In this document: piece after piece, positions 51,762 through 61,963 of the stretch | Numbering within the stretch: position 1 is the first letter of the stretch | How the letters are laid out: each line of letters starts with the position of its first letter | NCBI GenBank assembly: GCA_965226245.1 | Contig: CBDDCL010000015.1 | Location: forward strand, 5,580,001 to 5,644,000 | Origin: CBDCYS01 sp965226245 | GTDB taxonomy: Bacteria > Acidobacteriota > Terriglobia > Bryobacterales > UBA6623 | Direction: 5' to 3' | DNA: 64,000 bases | Position numbers and translations under genes: made by a program | Notes under the pieces: generated by a model | What the model was told of the DNA's origin: nothing | Database searches by the model: none | Seen by the model: only the letters and a program-made list of their open reading frames with translations

Positions 51762-53804
51762 ATGAATAACTTGCTTTCGCTTACTCCACTGGTCGGCCTG
51801 TTCGGCCTGATCTGTGCGCTGACGATTTTCGTTCTCAATGACCGCCGTTCACCCGGCAGCGCCAAGATGCGCGAGGTATCGCAGTTGATCCACGACGGAG
51901 CCATGGCGTTCCTCAAGCGCGAGTACACGATCTTGATCGCGTTTGTGATCGTAGTGGCCGTTCTGATCGGCTGGCAGCTCAACCGCGAGACGGCGATCTG
52001 TTTCGTGACGGGCGCGGCCTGTTCGATTCTCGCTGGTTTCATTGGCATGAAATCGGCCACGCGCGCCAACACCCGCACCTGCGAAGCCGCCCGCAGCGAG
52101 GGAGTGGGCGCCGCTCTGATGGTCGCCTTTCGGGGAGGAGCCGTGATGGGCCTGGCCCTTGCCGGGCTAGGGCTGCTCGGGGTGGGCGTTTTCGCTCAAG
52201 TGTTCGCCGGGATCGAGCAGGCGGCGTATATCAATGGATTCGCGATGGGGGCCAGCTCGATCGCGCTGTTTGCGCGAGTTGGCGGCGGAATCTTCACTAA
52301 AGCGGCTGACGTTGGCGCCGACTTGGTCGGGAAACTCGAGGCCGGCATCCCCGAAGACGACCCGCGCAACCCAGGTGTCATCGCGGACAACGTTGGCGAC
52401 AACGTTGGCGACGTCGCTGGCATGGGAGCCGACATCTTTGAATCCTACGTCGGTTCGATGATCGCCACGATGGCGATCGCGGCCACGCTGGGACCGGCGA
52501 TGCTCGAGCAGCTTGGAGGAGGAGAAATCCGGGCCAGCCTGATGGCTCTACCGCTGGTCCTCTCGGCGGTAGGCTTGCTGTCGTCGGTCATCGGCATTGT
52601 CTCGATCAAGGGTCTGGAAAGCATGGGACCGGCGGCGGCTCTGCGCTACTCGGCGTGGTTTGCCGCGGCCTTGTTCGTTGCCGCGAGCTACTTTGTGCTG
52701 GGACAGATGGGAATCAGCTCAGCCGTCTTTTGGGCGATCGTGGCGGGCACCGTCGGCGGCGTGGTGATTGGCTTCATCACCGAATACTACACCTCCATGA
52801 GCCCGGTTCTGGGCATTGCCGAAGCTTCCCGTACGGGAGCGGCCACCAACATGATCCAGGGGCTTGCGGTCGGCTTTCAGAGCTGCGCGCTGCCGGTGCT
52901 GATGATCTGCCTGGCGATCTACATTTCCCACGCGGTGGCGGGGCTCTATGGCATTGGTCTGGCGGCGGTGAGCATGCTGGCCACGGTCGGAATCACGATG
53001 AGCGTGGATGCCTACGGCCCGATCGCTGACAACGCCGGCGGAATTTCGGAGATGTGCGGCCTGGGCCCGCAAGTCCGTGCCATAACGGACACGCTGGATT
53101 CGCTGGGAAACACGACCGCGGCGATGGGTAAAGGTTTCGCGATCGGCTCGGCCGCCTTGGCCGCGCTGGCGCTGTTTGCAGCCTATACGCAGGCTGTCGA
53201 TGCCATACGCGTGGCCGCCAATCTTGCCCCGGTGAATATCCAGCTCAATGACGCCAGAGTCGTCATTGGTTTGCTCGTCGGCGGCATTCTGCCCTTCTTC
53301 ATCGCGGCCCAGACGATGACCGCGGTGGGGCGCGCCGCCGGAAAGATGGTGGATGAGATTCGCCGCCAGTTCCGCGAGATCAAGGGTCTTCTTGCAGGCG
53401 AGGAAGGCGTGAAACCGGATACCGCCCGTTGCGTCGACATTGCCACGACGGCGGCGCTGCGCGAGATGGTGGCTCCAGGATTGGTTGCGGTGTGCGCCCC
53501 GGTCGTCATGGGCTACGTATTGGGCCCGGAAGCGCTGGGAGGCATGCTGGCCGGCGCCACCGTCACGGGAGTTCTGCTGGCCCTGTTCATGGCCAATGCC
53601 GGCGGAGCCTGGGACAACGCCAAGAAACTCATTGAAAAAGGCGAGCTGCCGGGCGAAGAAAAAGGATCAGACGCCCATAAGGCAGCGGTCGTCGGAGACA
53701 CCGTCGGCGATCCGTTCAAGGATACGTCCGGCCCGTCCATGAATATTCTCATCAAACTCATGTCCATTGTGGCGCTTGTCATTGCGCCGCTGATTGCGCT
53801 GTAG
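51762..53804 (+). CDS. hppA: K+-dependent membrane-bound pyrophosphatase (H+/Na+ pump)
   Basis: Couples PPi hydrolysis to cation export across the inner membrane; 680 aa, about 16 TM helices. PPi/Mg sites: DVGADLVGKLEAGIPEDDPR and VIADNVGDNVGDVAG, plus the late DNAGGISEM and GDTVGDPFKDTSGP. GNTTAAMGKG carries Ala where K+-independent enzymes have Lys (GNTTKA), which marks the K+-dependent class. H+ versus Na+ specificity cannot be read reliably. ATG 51762 aligns with the family start; an upstream in-frame start lacks homology. Confidence 0.93.
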   Translation: MNNLLSLTPLVGLFGLICALTIFVLNDRRSPGSAKMREVSQLIHDGAMAFLKREYTILIAFVIVVAVLIGWQLNRETAICFVTGAACSILAGFIGMKSATRANTRTCEAARSEGVGAALMVAFRGGAVMGLALAGLGLLGVGVFAQVFAGIEQAAYINGFAMGASSIALFARVGGGIFTKAADVGADLVGKLEAGIPEDDPRNPGVIADNVGDNVGDVAGMGADIFESYVGSMIATMAIAATLGPAMLEQLGGGEIRASLMALPLVLSAVGLLSSVIGIVSIKGLESMGPAAALRYSAWFAAALFVAASYFVLGQMGISSAVFWAIVAGTVGGVVIGFITEYYTSMSPVLGIAEASRTGAATNMIQGLAVGFQSCALPVLMICLAIYISHAVAGLYGIGLAAVSMLATVGITMSVDAYGPIADNAGGISEMCGLGPQVRAITDTLDSLGNTTAAMGKGFAIGSAALAALALFAAYTQAVDAIRVAANLAPVNIQLNDARVVIGLLVGGILPFFIAAQTMTAVGRAAGKMVDEIRRQFREIKGLLAGEEGVKPDTARCVDIATTAALREMVAPGLVAVCAPVVMGYVLGPEALGGMLAGATVTGVLLALFMANAGGAWDNAKKLIEKGELPGEEKGSDAHKAAVVGDTVGDPFKDTSGPSMNILIKLMSIVALVIAPLIAL

Positions 53805-54199
53805 CCGGAGCGCCGGGCCGCGCCGCGCTCGCCGGCCGCTCACCTGGTCCGCGCGGGCCATGCAGCCTGCGTTGTGTTTTCGATTCCAGCCGCGGATCGC
53901 CGGGGTGTTCGCTACAGGCAGGCGCTCGGTCCACCACGGTCAGAGTTTTCCGCTCCCCACGATTGGCGGGCTCCGGGGTTTCATTAGCTATATCTTCCAC
54001 AGCTCTCCACTGGTAAAATATTGGGGACAATGGATTAATTCGGCGCTCGAGCGCCGGCTTGGGGTCACCGTGCGACAGTGCTTTGGCGGAAGTTCCGGGC
54101 CGCATCATCGTCGTTAAGTCAAAACCGGCTAACGACTTAGGTGAATGCCCGATTCCCTCCATGCGGCTCAAAGTAGCACTATGATCGTTGGAAGCTGAT
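53805..54199. other. Intergenic, nothing recognised
   Basis: No gene, repeat or T-tailed hairpin clearly visible. GCGCTCGAGCGC near 54044-54055 is a short palindrome. Confidence 0.3.
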
Positions 54200-55138
54200 A
54201 TGATCGGCCCACATTCCCCCTGCGTGCGCTTGTCCCTGGTGTCTCTCGTCGTCGGTTCCCTGCTTGTCGTTGCGGCCCCTCTGGGAGCCTCGACGATGCT
54301 GACGAACGGGCATCCCATATTCGTTAACATTCCTGCGATTGAGGAAGAACGTACCCTCATAGCCGGTGAGAACGGGTTCAATATCATGGTTCCACCGGGG
54401 GCCTCTAGCCTTGTCGTCGAATTCGTGACCTCGTCCACGGAAGACTTCGAGTTGGCGGTCGAATTTGGCCAAGATGTGGGAACCGAAAACATAGGGAATG
54501 ATTTGGCGGATTTCAGGACACGGACCAATCCGCTGGGTGTGGCACGAATTCAAATTGACGCGCTCACTCATCCGCGACTGCGATCCGGAACCTATTTCAT
54601 CGGGTTCTTTTTCTCAAGACCATCCGGCAGTCCGGTCCAGGGACTTCTGACAGCGACGATCGACGGTGTGGAAATTGACCCTGTTCGGACCCTGAGCGAA
54701 TCCACCTTCGACGCCGACCTGGAAGGATGGACCCGAAACGATGTAGCAAGCTCCCTGCCCGGAACCAGCGTCGGTGACCGGAACTCGAGCATCCAGTGGG
54801 CCGGCACGGGAGGGAACCCCGATGGGTACGCGAGAATCCGGGACACGATCGGCCCTGGAGAAGAGTGGTTCGTCGCGCCCCCTGAGTTTCTGGTCGATTA
54901 TCTAGCGCTCACAGACTCGCGCTTTGTTTTTGACATCGTCCGCATCACCGGGCGGTCCACCATCGACTTCTTGGTTGAGCTGCGTATTTTTAGCGATGAA
55001 GGAGCTTGGCGCTGGATCGGGTCCGAGCCTCCTCAGGTCAATGCGGGATGGAAGACTTTCTCGGCAACGATACAGGAAGCCGATTGGATTCCGTTTGACC
55101 TAAATTATGCACTGCGGCGTGGACCTGAGGAGGGCTGA
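54200..55138 (+). pseudogene. N-terminal part of a secreted TIGR03437-like protein, interrupted
   Basis: Signal peptide (LSLVSLVVGSLLVVAAPLGA, about 10-30), then a region with beta-sandwich character and the first of two similar modules (FDADLEGWTRNDVAS ... VGDRNSSIQW ... GNPDGYARI). The native reading ends at ADWIPF (55096); beyond that the frame runs into a 530-bp insertion and stops at 55138. It continues at 55629. GGAAG 7 nt before ATG 54200 supports that start over TTG 54188. Confidence 0.75.
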
Positions 55139-55628
55139 GCCGCAAGAGACCATTTGGGACCCCCGAAAACATGGGGTAAAAAGGTAGGCTGGCAAAGATC
55201 CCAGCTTCGCCAGCCAACCCCAAGGAGGTCACCCACATGGTTACCAGACGAAAACAGCATAGCTCCCAAAGGCCCGTCCAACAAGGCCCAGCCGTGACGG
55301 CCTCGCGGCCCAATAAAATCGGGGCTTCGACGCCTTACCACTTCCGCGGCAGGAAGCCGACTCCCTACGGCGGCTTGCTGCCGGTGGTCGGGAGGGCGCT
55401 GATCTGAGAGGCTGGCTATGCGCTATGCATAAAATTTTATGCACTAGCCGTAACGCACTGGAAACACGTCACTTCCGAGCGAGGTTTTGACGACGCGGAT
55501 TCTGGGCGGGAAAGGAACCCGGGGACGGAGAAGCCAAAAGGCCAGTTGCCGAGCTACCACCTCACGACGACCGCCAACCCGCTACGAACGCAGCCACACT
55601 CGCAAAGTGAATCTGTGCATAATTCAGG
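55099..55628 (+). mobile_element. IS1380-type miniature element (deletion derivative)
   Basis: 530 bp bounded by near-perfect 14-bp inverted repeats CCTAAATTATGCAC (55099-55112) and GTGCATAATTCAGG (55615-55628), flanked by the 5-bp duplication TTTGA (55094-55098, 55629-55633). Removing it with one TTTGA restores the host reading frame (PF then EGTFAGFEG). Inside are an AT-rich palindrome near 55424-55443 and the start of a transposase gene. Confidence 0.85.
55237..55407 (+). pseudogene. Remnant of the IS1380-type transposase N-terminus
   Basis: 56 codons, MVTRRKQHSSQRPVQQGPAV to PYHFRGRKPTPYGGLLPVVG. AAGGAGG lies 8 nt before the ATG. The phrase LTPYGGLLP-like fits IS1380 transposase starts. 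The remaining ~400 residues are deleted, so the element depends on a helper in trans. Confidence 0.55.
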
Positions 55629-57359
55629 TTTGAAGGAACTTTCGCCGGGTTCGAGGGCGTGTTTTCCAACCCGAAACGGCTGGAAGTCAGGGCGACTTAC
55701 CACAGCTCAGGCGGAACAGTCGGGCTAGACAACTTTAAGCTTCTGGCCCGGGGTGATCTGCCGGTCCCTATCGTGCTGCCGGCGATAAGCTCGTTTTCCG
55801 CGGGAGTGGACGGCTGGGCGCGCAATTACCCGGCTGACGAGAAGATCGATGCCGCGACGGTCGGGGACAAAGATTCTCAATTGATTTGGAACGAGTTCGA
55901 GGGCAATCCGGAAGGCTTCGTCCGAATCGTCGAAAGCGGCGGCGGCGCCCCCGATGCGTTCGTGGCGCCAGGCATCTATGTGGGGGACTGGCGGCAGCTC
56001 GACACGCCACGCATGGAATTTGATTACCGTCATCGATCGACGCCGGGCGCGAATCGGCCTGTCGAGATTTCGATCATCGGTCCCGGCGCGGCGTTTCGCT
56101 GGACCGGCGTGCTGCCGGGCGATGTGTGGAGTCATCAGACGGCCAACGTCATTGCCAGCGAGTGGATGCAGTTGTCGGGCGAGGCAACTTTCGATGAAAC
56201 GCTGGCCAACGTTCTGCGGGTCGAGATCAGTGCGGACCAGGCCCAAGGGGCGGAGCTGAACTCGATCGACAACTTTTCTCTGCTGACCGCCGACACTCCC
56301 CCGGTCGTTCAGTCTCTGACCGTGTCGCCCGCCAGTATAAGCTTCTCGGGCGTAGCCACTGCTCCGAACCCCGAGCCCATAGCCCTGAATATCACCGCCG
56401 CCAATGGAGAACTGCGCTGGGAGGCGAGTGTTGACGGTCCCCAGGCGGGCCGTGTTTCACTTTCTGATGAGTCGGGGGACACGCCGTCCGAAGTGACCGT
56501 CTCGTTTAACACGCAGCGGACCAGGGCAGGCATTCGGGAAGCGGCGCGAATCACGTTTACGGCAGTCGGCGCAACGGCGCCTCAGGTTGTTGTCCCCGTG
56601 AGGTTGATCCTGAGCGAACAGCCGAATCCCAGGCCGGTGATCTCCAGGGGCGGCGTGGTGAACTCCGCGACATACCGGGCGCAGTTGGCCCCCGGAACCC
56701 TCGCCACCGTTTTTGGAAAGTCATTGGGAGGCGCAAGGGAGGGTACGGTCGCCTCATATGTCGGACGCACCCAGGACTCGCTTCCCACTCAGATCAACGG
56801 CGTTCGGGTGCTGATTTACAACCTGGACGGGCTGCTCATCGGCGATGCCCCGATCATCTATTTGGGTGATTCACAGATCAATTTCCAAATGCTGTTCGAA
56901 GTCGCGGGGCTGGCCGTGGTACAGGTCGTGGTGGATAACGCCGGAGCCCGCAGTGCTCCCCAAAGGGTTCAGATCACGCGCTCGGCTCCAGGAATCTTTA
57001 CCTTCGGCCAAGACCGAGCCGTGGCGACAAACGGTGACGGAACGCTTAATACGACGGACAATCCCGTCCTCCGGCGGCAGGTTCTTACTGTTTACATGAC
57101 GGGCCAGGGACCGCTCGCGCCGGCCCTCGCCTCGGGCAAAGCAGCAGGCACAAACCCGCTCGTTCTGGCTCCGCTCAGGGCCGTGGCGATTATCGCGGGG
57201 CACGAAGCCGTGATCGACTTTCTCGGCATGGCGCCCGGCTTGGTCGGAGTGCTGCAGCTCAACATGCGGCCGAGCCACTTCACCCCCTCCGGCGATCAGC
57301 CCTTGATCGTGAATATCGGCGGCCACGATTCGAACGTGGCGACGATATCAGTTCGCTAG
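55629..57359 (+). pseudogene. C-terminal part of the TIGR03437-like secreted protein
   Basis: Resumes in frame after the insertion: EGTFAGFEGVFSNPKRLEVR, then the second module (SFSAGVDGWARNYPADEKID ... VGDKDSQLIW ... GNPEGFVRI), a BACON/Ig-like segment (SLTVSPASISFSGVATAPNP) and the Solibacter-type C-terminal domain: GGVVNSATYRAQLAPGTLAT, VFGKSLGG, INFQMLFEVAG, SAPGIFTFGQ, VYMTGQGPL. An apparent internal start at 55659 gives a 566-aa open frame, but without a signal peptide it would not be secreted. Confidence 0.8.
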
Positions 57360-57382
57360 GGAACGGGTTTGCGCCGGATCGG

Positions 57383-57496
57383 CTAGACATCCTCCGCTGG
57401 TCCCGTTGTTTCGCGCAAGTATTTTTCTTCAGCCTCCTCCAATCCTCTGCGAATTTTCTCTAGTTCTCCGGGGACCCACTCCGGCGGTTTCTCCAT
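57383..57496 (-). CDS. Possible small protein, 37 aa
   Basis: MEKPPEWVPGELEKIRRGLE, then EAEEKYLRETTGPAEDV: an amphipathic, charged peptide just downstream of the MaoC gene on the same strand. The frame is open further upstream but has no better start. No clear Shine-Dalgarno; weak candidate. Confidence 0.25.
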   Translation of the reverse strand: MEKPPEWVPGELEKIRRGLEEAEEKYLRETTGPAEDV

Positions 57497-57534
57497 CGCC
57501 TCGTGAACAGCTCTTATGATTTTATGTTTAACTC

Positions 57535-57999
57535 CTAGCGATAGGCCCGTGTGACCCATTCAGCGACCGCCGCTGGTTTCGGAGAGCCATCCACTTCCAC
57601 GTGCACATTCCACACGAATTGATGGCCGCCCTCGATATCCTCGACTGATTTGAGTCCGACTCGGCCCCGCACTTTTGAGCCGGCGGGAACCGCTGATGGA
57701 AAGCGTACTCGATTCAGCCCGTAGTTGATCGCCCGGTTGAAACCGGCATTGACCACGACAACCTCCCGAATCAGCGCCGATAACAGCGACAGGGTCAGGA
57801 AGCCATGCGCGATGGTGGTCCCGTAGGGGGACTCCTTGGCGGCTCGTTCGCGATCGATGTGAATCCACTGGTGATCATCCGTGGTATCGGCAAAAGCGTT
57901 GATGCGCTGCTGGGTCATTTCGATCCAATCGCTGACGCCGATCTCGGCGCCAATCAGTTCTCTGAGCTCTTCGATCTTGTTGATAATTCGAGCCGCCAT
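57535..57999 (-). CDS. MaoC-family (R)-specific enoyl-CoA hydratase-like protein
   Basis: 154-aa hot-dog-fold hydratase. The hydratase-2 motif is clear: FADTTDDHQWIHIDRERAAK with the Asp/His pair, then GTTIAHGFLTLSLLS; INYGLNRVRFPSAVPAGSKV follows. Resembles NodN/PhaJ-like single-domain enzymes acting on enoyl-CoA; physiological substrate unknown. ATG 57999 with AGGAGG-type sequence upstream (CAGGAGGACACC before ATG). Confidence 0.87.
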   Translation of the reverse strand: MAARIINKIEELRELIGAEIGVSDWIEMTQQRINAFADTTDDHQWIHIDRERAAKESPYGTTIAHGFLTLSLLSALIREVVVVNAGFNRAINYGLNRVRFPSAVPAGSKVRGRVGLKSVEDIEGGHQFVWNVHVEVDGSPKPAAVAEWVTRAYR

Positions 58000-58065
58000 G
58001 GTGTCCTCCTGCTGAATCGCTAGGATAGCCGACTCGCGGCATTCTGGGTAGTGAGCGCACCGCGC

Positions 58066-58647
58066 CTATGCAGTGAAAAACGCCCGCTCTAAATCGCCGC
58101 TATCCAATTGGCGGAGAGATTGAGGGCTGGACTGTGTCATGCACCCGCCGTCTGAAAATAGGGACAGGAGGGTTTTACAGCGAAGAAAAACAGGCTCCTC
58201 TCCCAAAAGTGTGATCAGCTTTCCCCGGGCAACGGCAGCCTGGCACAGCAAGTGGTAGATAGCGGCCACGTAGTGCTCGACGGTGCGGCAGCCGAAGGCG
58301 CGATGGCTGACCAGCTTGATCTTGTTGTTCATGCCTTCCAGCGCGCTGTTGGATAAGCGCAGTTTGGTGCACGCCAGCACGCCGTCGAGATACCGAGCGC
58401 AGCATCTTCACCAGCTCCTTGAACGGCCCCAGCCGGGAGTGCATCGCCGAGTGCATCAGTGCTCCAGACGCTCGCGCGCCCGTTTGGGTTGCTTGTAGTC
58501 AAAAAACAGCTGCAAGGATTCTTTCAAGTAATAAGCCCGCGTGATCGGCATGTTCCATCTCACCAGCGTCGACAGTTGCTCCTTTTGATCCGCCGTTAGG
58601 TTCCAGCGGTTTTTCAACAGTAAATAGCGCGTGCGTTTGACTTTCAC
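58066..58647 (-). pseudogene. ISL3-family transposase remnant
   Basis: C-terminal part of an ISL3 (IS204/IS1001/IS1165) transposase spread over three frames: KRTRYLLLKNRWNLTADQKE, then AYYLKESLQLFFDYKQPKRA (58456-58647); MHSRLGPFKELVKMLRSVS (around 58390-58440); and LRLSNSALEGMNNKIKLVSH, then RAFGCRTVEHYVAAIYHL (58240-58365). At least two frameshifts and no N-terminus. No inverted repeats seen. Confidence 0.75.
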
Positions 58648-59091
58648 CTAATGGGTATGCATTTAACTCCCGATCACCCCATATCTTGTGGTCTGCCACT
58701 GCGGCAGCCTGCACGCGAGGGGAATCATCTGGCGGAGGTCGTGGGACCGACGGCCGAGGCTCATTGCGCCTCGTGGCGGGACGGCGCGGCTGAACTTGAA
58801 ACCTGAAGGCGATGCGCTCTCCATGGCCGCTGAAATCTGCCGCCCCGAACATCAAGCCCGCTCTCTTCATGTAGAGCGACCTTGGTCCGTGTCCATCAGT
58901 GCCGACGAGCCCTTTCCTGCGGAGCGCCCCGACATGAGCATGAACGTCAGCGCCGCCGTGTACAGAGGCGCCAAGGTCCCATCCTCGCCTGAAAGCGCTG
59001 GGCTTCTGGATCGGGGCGTCAACAGTGTCGAGCGGCGGTGCCGGACCAAATCCGTGCTCACCCACTACAAAGCCGGAATTCCCCATTTTTT
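58648..59091. other. Intergenic, long overlapping open frames but no recognised gene
   Basis: Both strands are open for over 400 bp, typical of GC-rich DNA. Neither product has recognisable motifs. May include decayed remains next to the ISL3 remnant. Confidence 0.3.
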
Positions 59092-59643
59092 ATGGCCCAA
59101 AAAGTGAAGCGCTCACCTTCTGATCTCCTGGTTCCCGTCGAGATCATCGAACGCCGGATCTACCTCATCCGCGGCCACAAGGTCATGCTCGACTCCGATC
59201 TAGCCAAGCTCTACGGCGTCACTACTGGCCATCTCAATCTCGCCGTCCGACGAAACGAGCGACGTTTCCCCGAAGATTTCATGTTCCAACTGACCGCCGG
59301 CGAACACGACGCTTTGATATTGCAAATTGCAAGAGCAAAAGGCCGCGGAGGCCGTCGAACCCCTCCCTACGCCTTCACCGAGCAAGGCGTGGCGATGCTC
59401 TCGACTGTCCTTACTAGCGAACGAGCGATCCTGGTCAACATCGCCATCATGCGGGTCTTCGTCCGAATCCGCGAAGTTCTGGCAACCCACAAAGATCTGG
59501 CCCGAAGGATGGCAGACCTGGAGCGGCAGCAGAAAGAGCAGGGCAGCAAAATTACTGATGTTTTCAACGCGATCCAGAAGCTTCTGGAACCCCCACCCGA
59601 AAAGACGAAACGTACTATAGGCTTTCAGCCGCCGAAGAAGTAA
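59092..59643 (+). CDS. ORF6N-domain protein
   Basis: 183 aa. Residues about 12-100 form the ORF6N (KilA-N-related) domain: VEIIERRIYLIRGHKVMLDS, DLAKLYGVTTGHLNLAVRRN, FPEDFMFQLT, PPYAFTEQGVAMLSTVL. A coiled segment (DLARRMADLERQQKEQGSKI) and a short basic tail follow. The domain is common in phage anti-repressors and mobile islands and is thought to bind DNA. Host-encoded copies like this are widespread with no firm role. ATG 59092 fits the domain start. Confidence 0.85.
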   Translation: MAQKVKRSPSDLLVPVEIIERRIYLIRGHKVMLDSDLAKLYGVTTGHLNLAVRRNERRFPEDFMFQLTAGEHDALILQIARAKGRGGRRTPPYAFTEQGVAMLSTVLTSERAILVNIAIMRVFVRIREVLATHKDLARRMADLERQQKEQGSKITDVFNAIQKLLEPPPEKTKRTIGFQPPKK

Positions 59644-60060
59644 CTCGGCTTTGATATCGCAATTTGCGATTTCAAAGCGGTCACGGACTGTGACCGGTCC
59701 CACCTTGATGATGAAATCCCGCCTGTGGCGGGGGTGCTGTTCCAAGGGAGATTCCCTTGCTGTAGGGCACGTAGGTCAGTCGCGAGCAACACCTCTCCTT
59801 GCGTGCTTGTCCCCGTCGGAACCGACTACCTCACTTATTCGAACTTTCGGCGGTCTTGATCGACAAGACCTCCGACAAACAGGCCTTTTGAGTCTCTTGC
59901 GCCGTGGCAGCCATGCCCCCCTCGGTGAAATCTTCAGCATCGTACGAGAAGATCATGCCAGGGGTTGAAATTGGAACCATATGCTATCGTGCTCGTTTGC
60001 TCTGTCGTGATCAGAATGGCTGGAGGACGGATGTCTCACAACAAGGGAGCGTGAAATAGC
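59644..60060. other. Intergenic region upstream of aquaporin
   Basis: No gene recognised. Short inverted pieces (GGTCTTGATCGACAAGACC near 59851-59869: perfect GGTCTTG/CAAGACC stem) may be regulatory. AT-richer stretch near 59960-60000 could hold the aquaporin promoter. Confidence 0.35.
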
Positions 60061-60708
60061 ATGCACGCGAGAGCGCTGACAGCAGAATTTGTTGGAACCT
60101 TTACCCTCATCTTCATCGGAGCGGGCGCGGGGACCATCAGCGGTAGCCTTGTAGCCGTCGCCTTCGCGCACGGACTGGTCGTGCTCGGGCTGGCCTACGC
60201 CTATGGATATATCTCCGGCACGCACATTAACCCGGCCGTCACCATTGGCCTGCTCGTCGGAGGACAGATCGAAATCGGAGCAGCCCTCGGTTACATCGTC
60301 GCGCAGTTGGCGGGCGGTGTCGCGGGCGCCGCCGCGCTGGCCTTTGCGTTAGGCGATAAGGCGGGAGCGCTCGGCGCTACCGTGCCGGCGGAGGGCATCG
60401 GGACGGGGCAAGCGTTCTTTATCGAAGCCTTCTTGACCTTCTTGCTGGTGAACGCCATCTACCACACGGCGGTCAGCGGCAAAGCCGGCAACATGGCTCC
60501 AGTCGCCATCGGCCTGACTCTGACCTTCTGCATCCTGATGGGAGGGCCCTTGACAGGAGCCTCTCTGAACCCGGCGCGTTCATTGGGTCCGGCGCTGTTC
60601 TCCAACGCCCCGACCGCCATGTCCACCTTGTGGATTTACTTCGTGGCGTGTCCATTGGGCGGAATCCTGGCCGCTCTGCTCTACCGCTTCTTGAAGGAGC
60701 CGGAGTAG
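60061..60708 (+). CDS. Aquaporin / MIP-family channel
   Basis: 215 aa, six TM helices plus two half-helices. The two pore NPA boxes are intact: GTHINPAVTIG (about 58-68) and ASLNPARSLGP (about 168-178); AEFVGTFTLIFIGAGAG opens the protein. The length and the selectivity-filter Arg after the second NPA fit a water-type (AqpZ-like) rather than glycerol channel, which usually has an Asp two residues after it (NPARD). Small-solute specificity is inferred only. Confidence 0.9.
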   Translation: MHARALTAEFVGTFTLIFIGAGAGTISGSLVAVAFAHGLVVLGLAYAYGYISGTHINPAVTIGLLVGGQIEIGAALGYIVAQLAGGVAGAAALAFALGDKAGALGATVPAEGIGTGQAFFIEAFLTFLLVNAIYHTAVSGKAGNMAPVAIGLTLTFCILMGGPLTGASLNPARSLGPALFSNAPTAMSTLWIYFVACPLGGILAALLYRFLKEPE

Positions 60709-60916
60709 CCGGCGTTCTCAGCAGCCACTTTCCCGGCGATGGCCGTCCGCCCACGTGGCGCGCGTCTTCAGACATGCCGTGTCGCCATTCGTGGCGACAT
60801 GTCTTGCCGATGCAACGGTCCTGTCTGGTCGGCGGCGGAGACCCCTGCCCCAAGAGTGCTGACGCAACTGAAGTGAGAAACTCCAGGCGCGGATGCCGGC
60901 GGCGTTCGCTAGCGCT
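60709..60916. other. Intergenic between aquaporin and Ldh-family gene
   Basis: Contains GAGAAACTCCAG at about 60879-60890, the core of the leader found before the hairpins at 50007-50091, here followed by a less perfect stem. Confidence 0.35.
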
Positions 60917-61963
60917 TCAGGTCGGCGGTACATCCGTCACGCCATACTTCTCGGCGGTCCCGACGATGTCTTCCCAGGTTGCCTCGTGAATCGGGATGCC
61001 TTCCTTCTCGCGCCGTGCTTGTGTCCGCTCCTCAGGCTCGCCGGGTGCGAGAATCCCGGAAACCCCGGGCGCCAGGCGGCTGCTCTTGACGTAGTCGACC
61101 AGGTCATCGACGTCCTGCCCGAAGGCGCCGGCTCCGCGCACGCGCTCGACATCGACAAGGATCATCAGAAAGCTGTTGCCGATTCGATTGTCGCCTGGGC
61201 GGCTGCATCCTGCCCCTGAGAGCGCTCCCGCGAGGATGTCGCAGGCCAGCCCGAGCCCGAACCCCTTGTGCTCCGCGATAGGCAGCAGCGCCCCCTCTGG
61301 AGGGCCATAGAAGGCATTGGCGTCGGTCGTAGGGTTTCCGTCGGCGTCGATGATGCAGCCATCCGGGACAGGCTCATTCGCCGTTTTCATGTTGCGAATC
61401 TTCCCCTCGGCGATCTTACACGTGGAGATATCGACAATGATCGGGCCGCGGTCCCTTCTGGGGACGGCAATGGCGATGGGATTCGCCGACAGCCGCCGCT
61501 CGACGCCTCCCCAGGGCGCCACGAGCTTGCCGCCGCCATGGGTGTTGATGAACATGATGCCCACCATGCCCTCGCGAGCCGCCATCGCCGGATAGTCGCC
61601 CAAGCGGCCCATGTGGCAAAACTGGCGTCCAGTCACGGTCACAGACCCCGTTTCGCTCGCCTTGCGAATCGCTATGCGCGTGGCTTCCTGCCCCATGACT
61701 TGCCCGAAGCCCCAGCCGCCGTCAAACACCGCCAGCGATTCGGTTTCGGTGACGACCCGCAGTTTTGCGCCGGGGGTGATCAGGCCCTGCTCCATCCACC
61801 GGATGTAGTAGGGAGCGCGCATGACCCCGTGAGAATCGTGTCCGGCCAGGTTGGCGTCAACCAGGGCGTCAGCCACGATGCGCCCTTCCTCGGGAAGCGC
61901 GCCGGCGGCTGTGAATGTCTCAGCGATGAATTTTCGGAGTTCAATTGAATGTATGTTCGGCAT
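60917..61963 (-). CDS. Ldh-family (malate/L-lactate dehydrogenase-type) oxidoreductase
   Basis: 348 aa of the YlbC/YbiC/AllD family, NAD(P)-dependent 2-hydroxyacid dehydrogenases unrelated to classical LDH. Features: DANLAGHDSHGVMRAPYYIR with the catalytic His, GQFCHMGRLGDYPAMAAREG-like cofactor region, FINTHGGGKLVAPWGG, ANPIAIAVPRRDRGPIIVDI, and AEHKGFGLGLACDILAGALS. Substrate could be malate, lactate, sulfolactate or ureidoglycolate. Divergent from a truncated FAH-family gene, so a small carboxylate catabolic locus is possible. Confidence 0.87.
   Translation of the reverse strand: MPNIHSIELRKFIAETFTAAGALPEEGRIVADALVDANLAGHDSHGVMRAPYYIRWMEQGLITPGAKLRVVTETESLAVFDGGWGFGQVMGQEATRIAIRKASETGSVTVTGRQFCHMGRLGDYPAMAAREGMVGIMFINTHGGGKLVAPWGGVERRLSANPIAIAVPRRDRGPIIVDISTCKIAEGKIRNMKTANEPVPDGCIIDADGNPTTDANAFYGPPEGALLPIAEHKGFGLGLACDILAGALSGAGCSRPGDNRIGNSFLMILVDVERVRGAGAFGQDVDDLVDYVKSSRLAPGVSGILAPGEPEERTQARREKEGIPIHEATWEDIVGTAEKYGVTDVPPT

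Noticed and set aside
58499..59086. Long overlapping frames on both strands between the ISL3 remnant and the ORF6N gene
   Set aside because: Neither product shows a known motif; probably non-coding GC-rich DNA.
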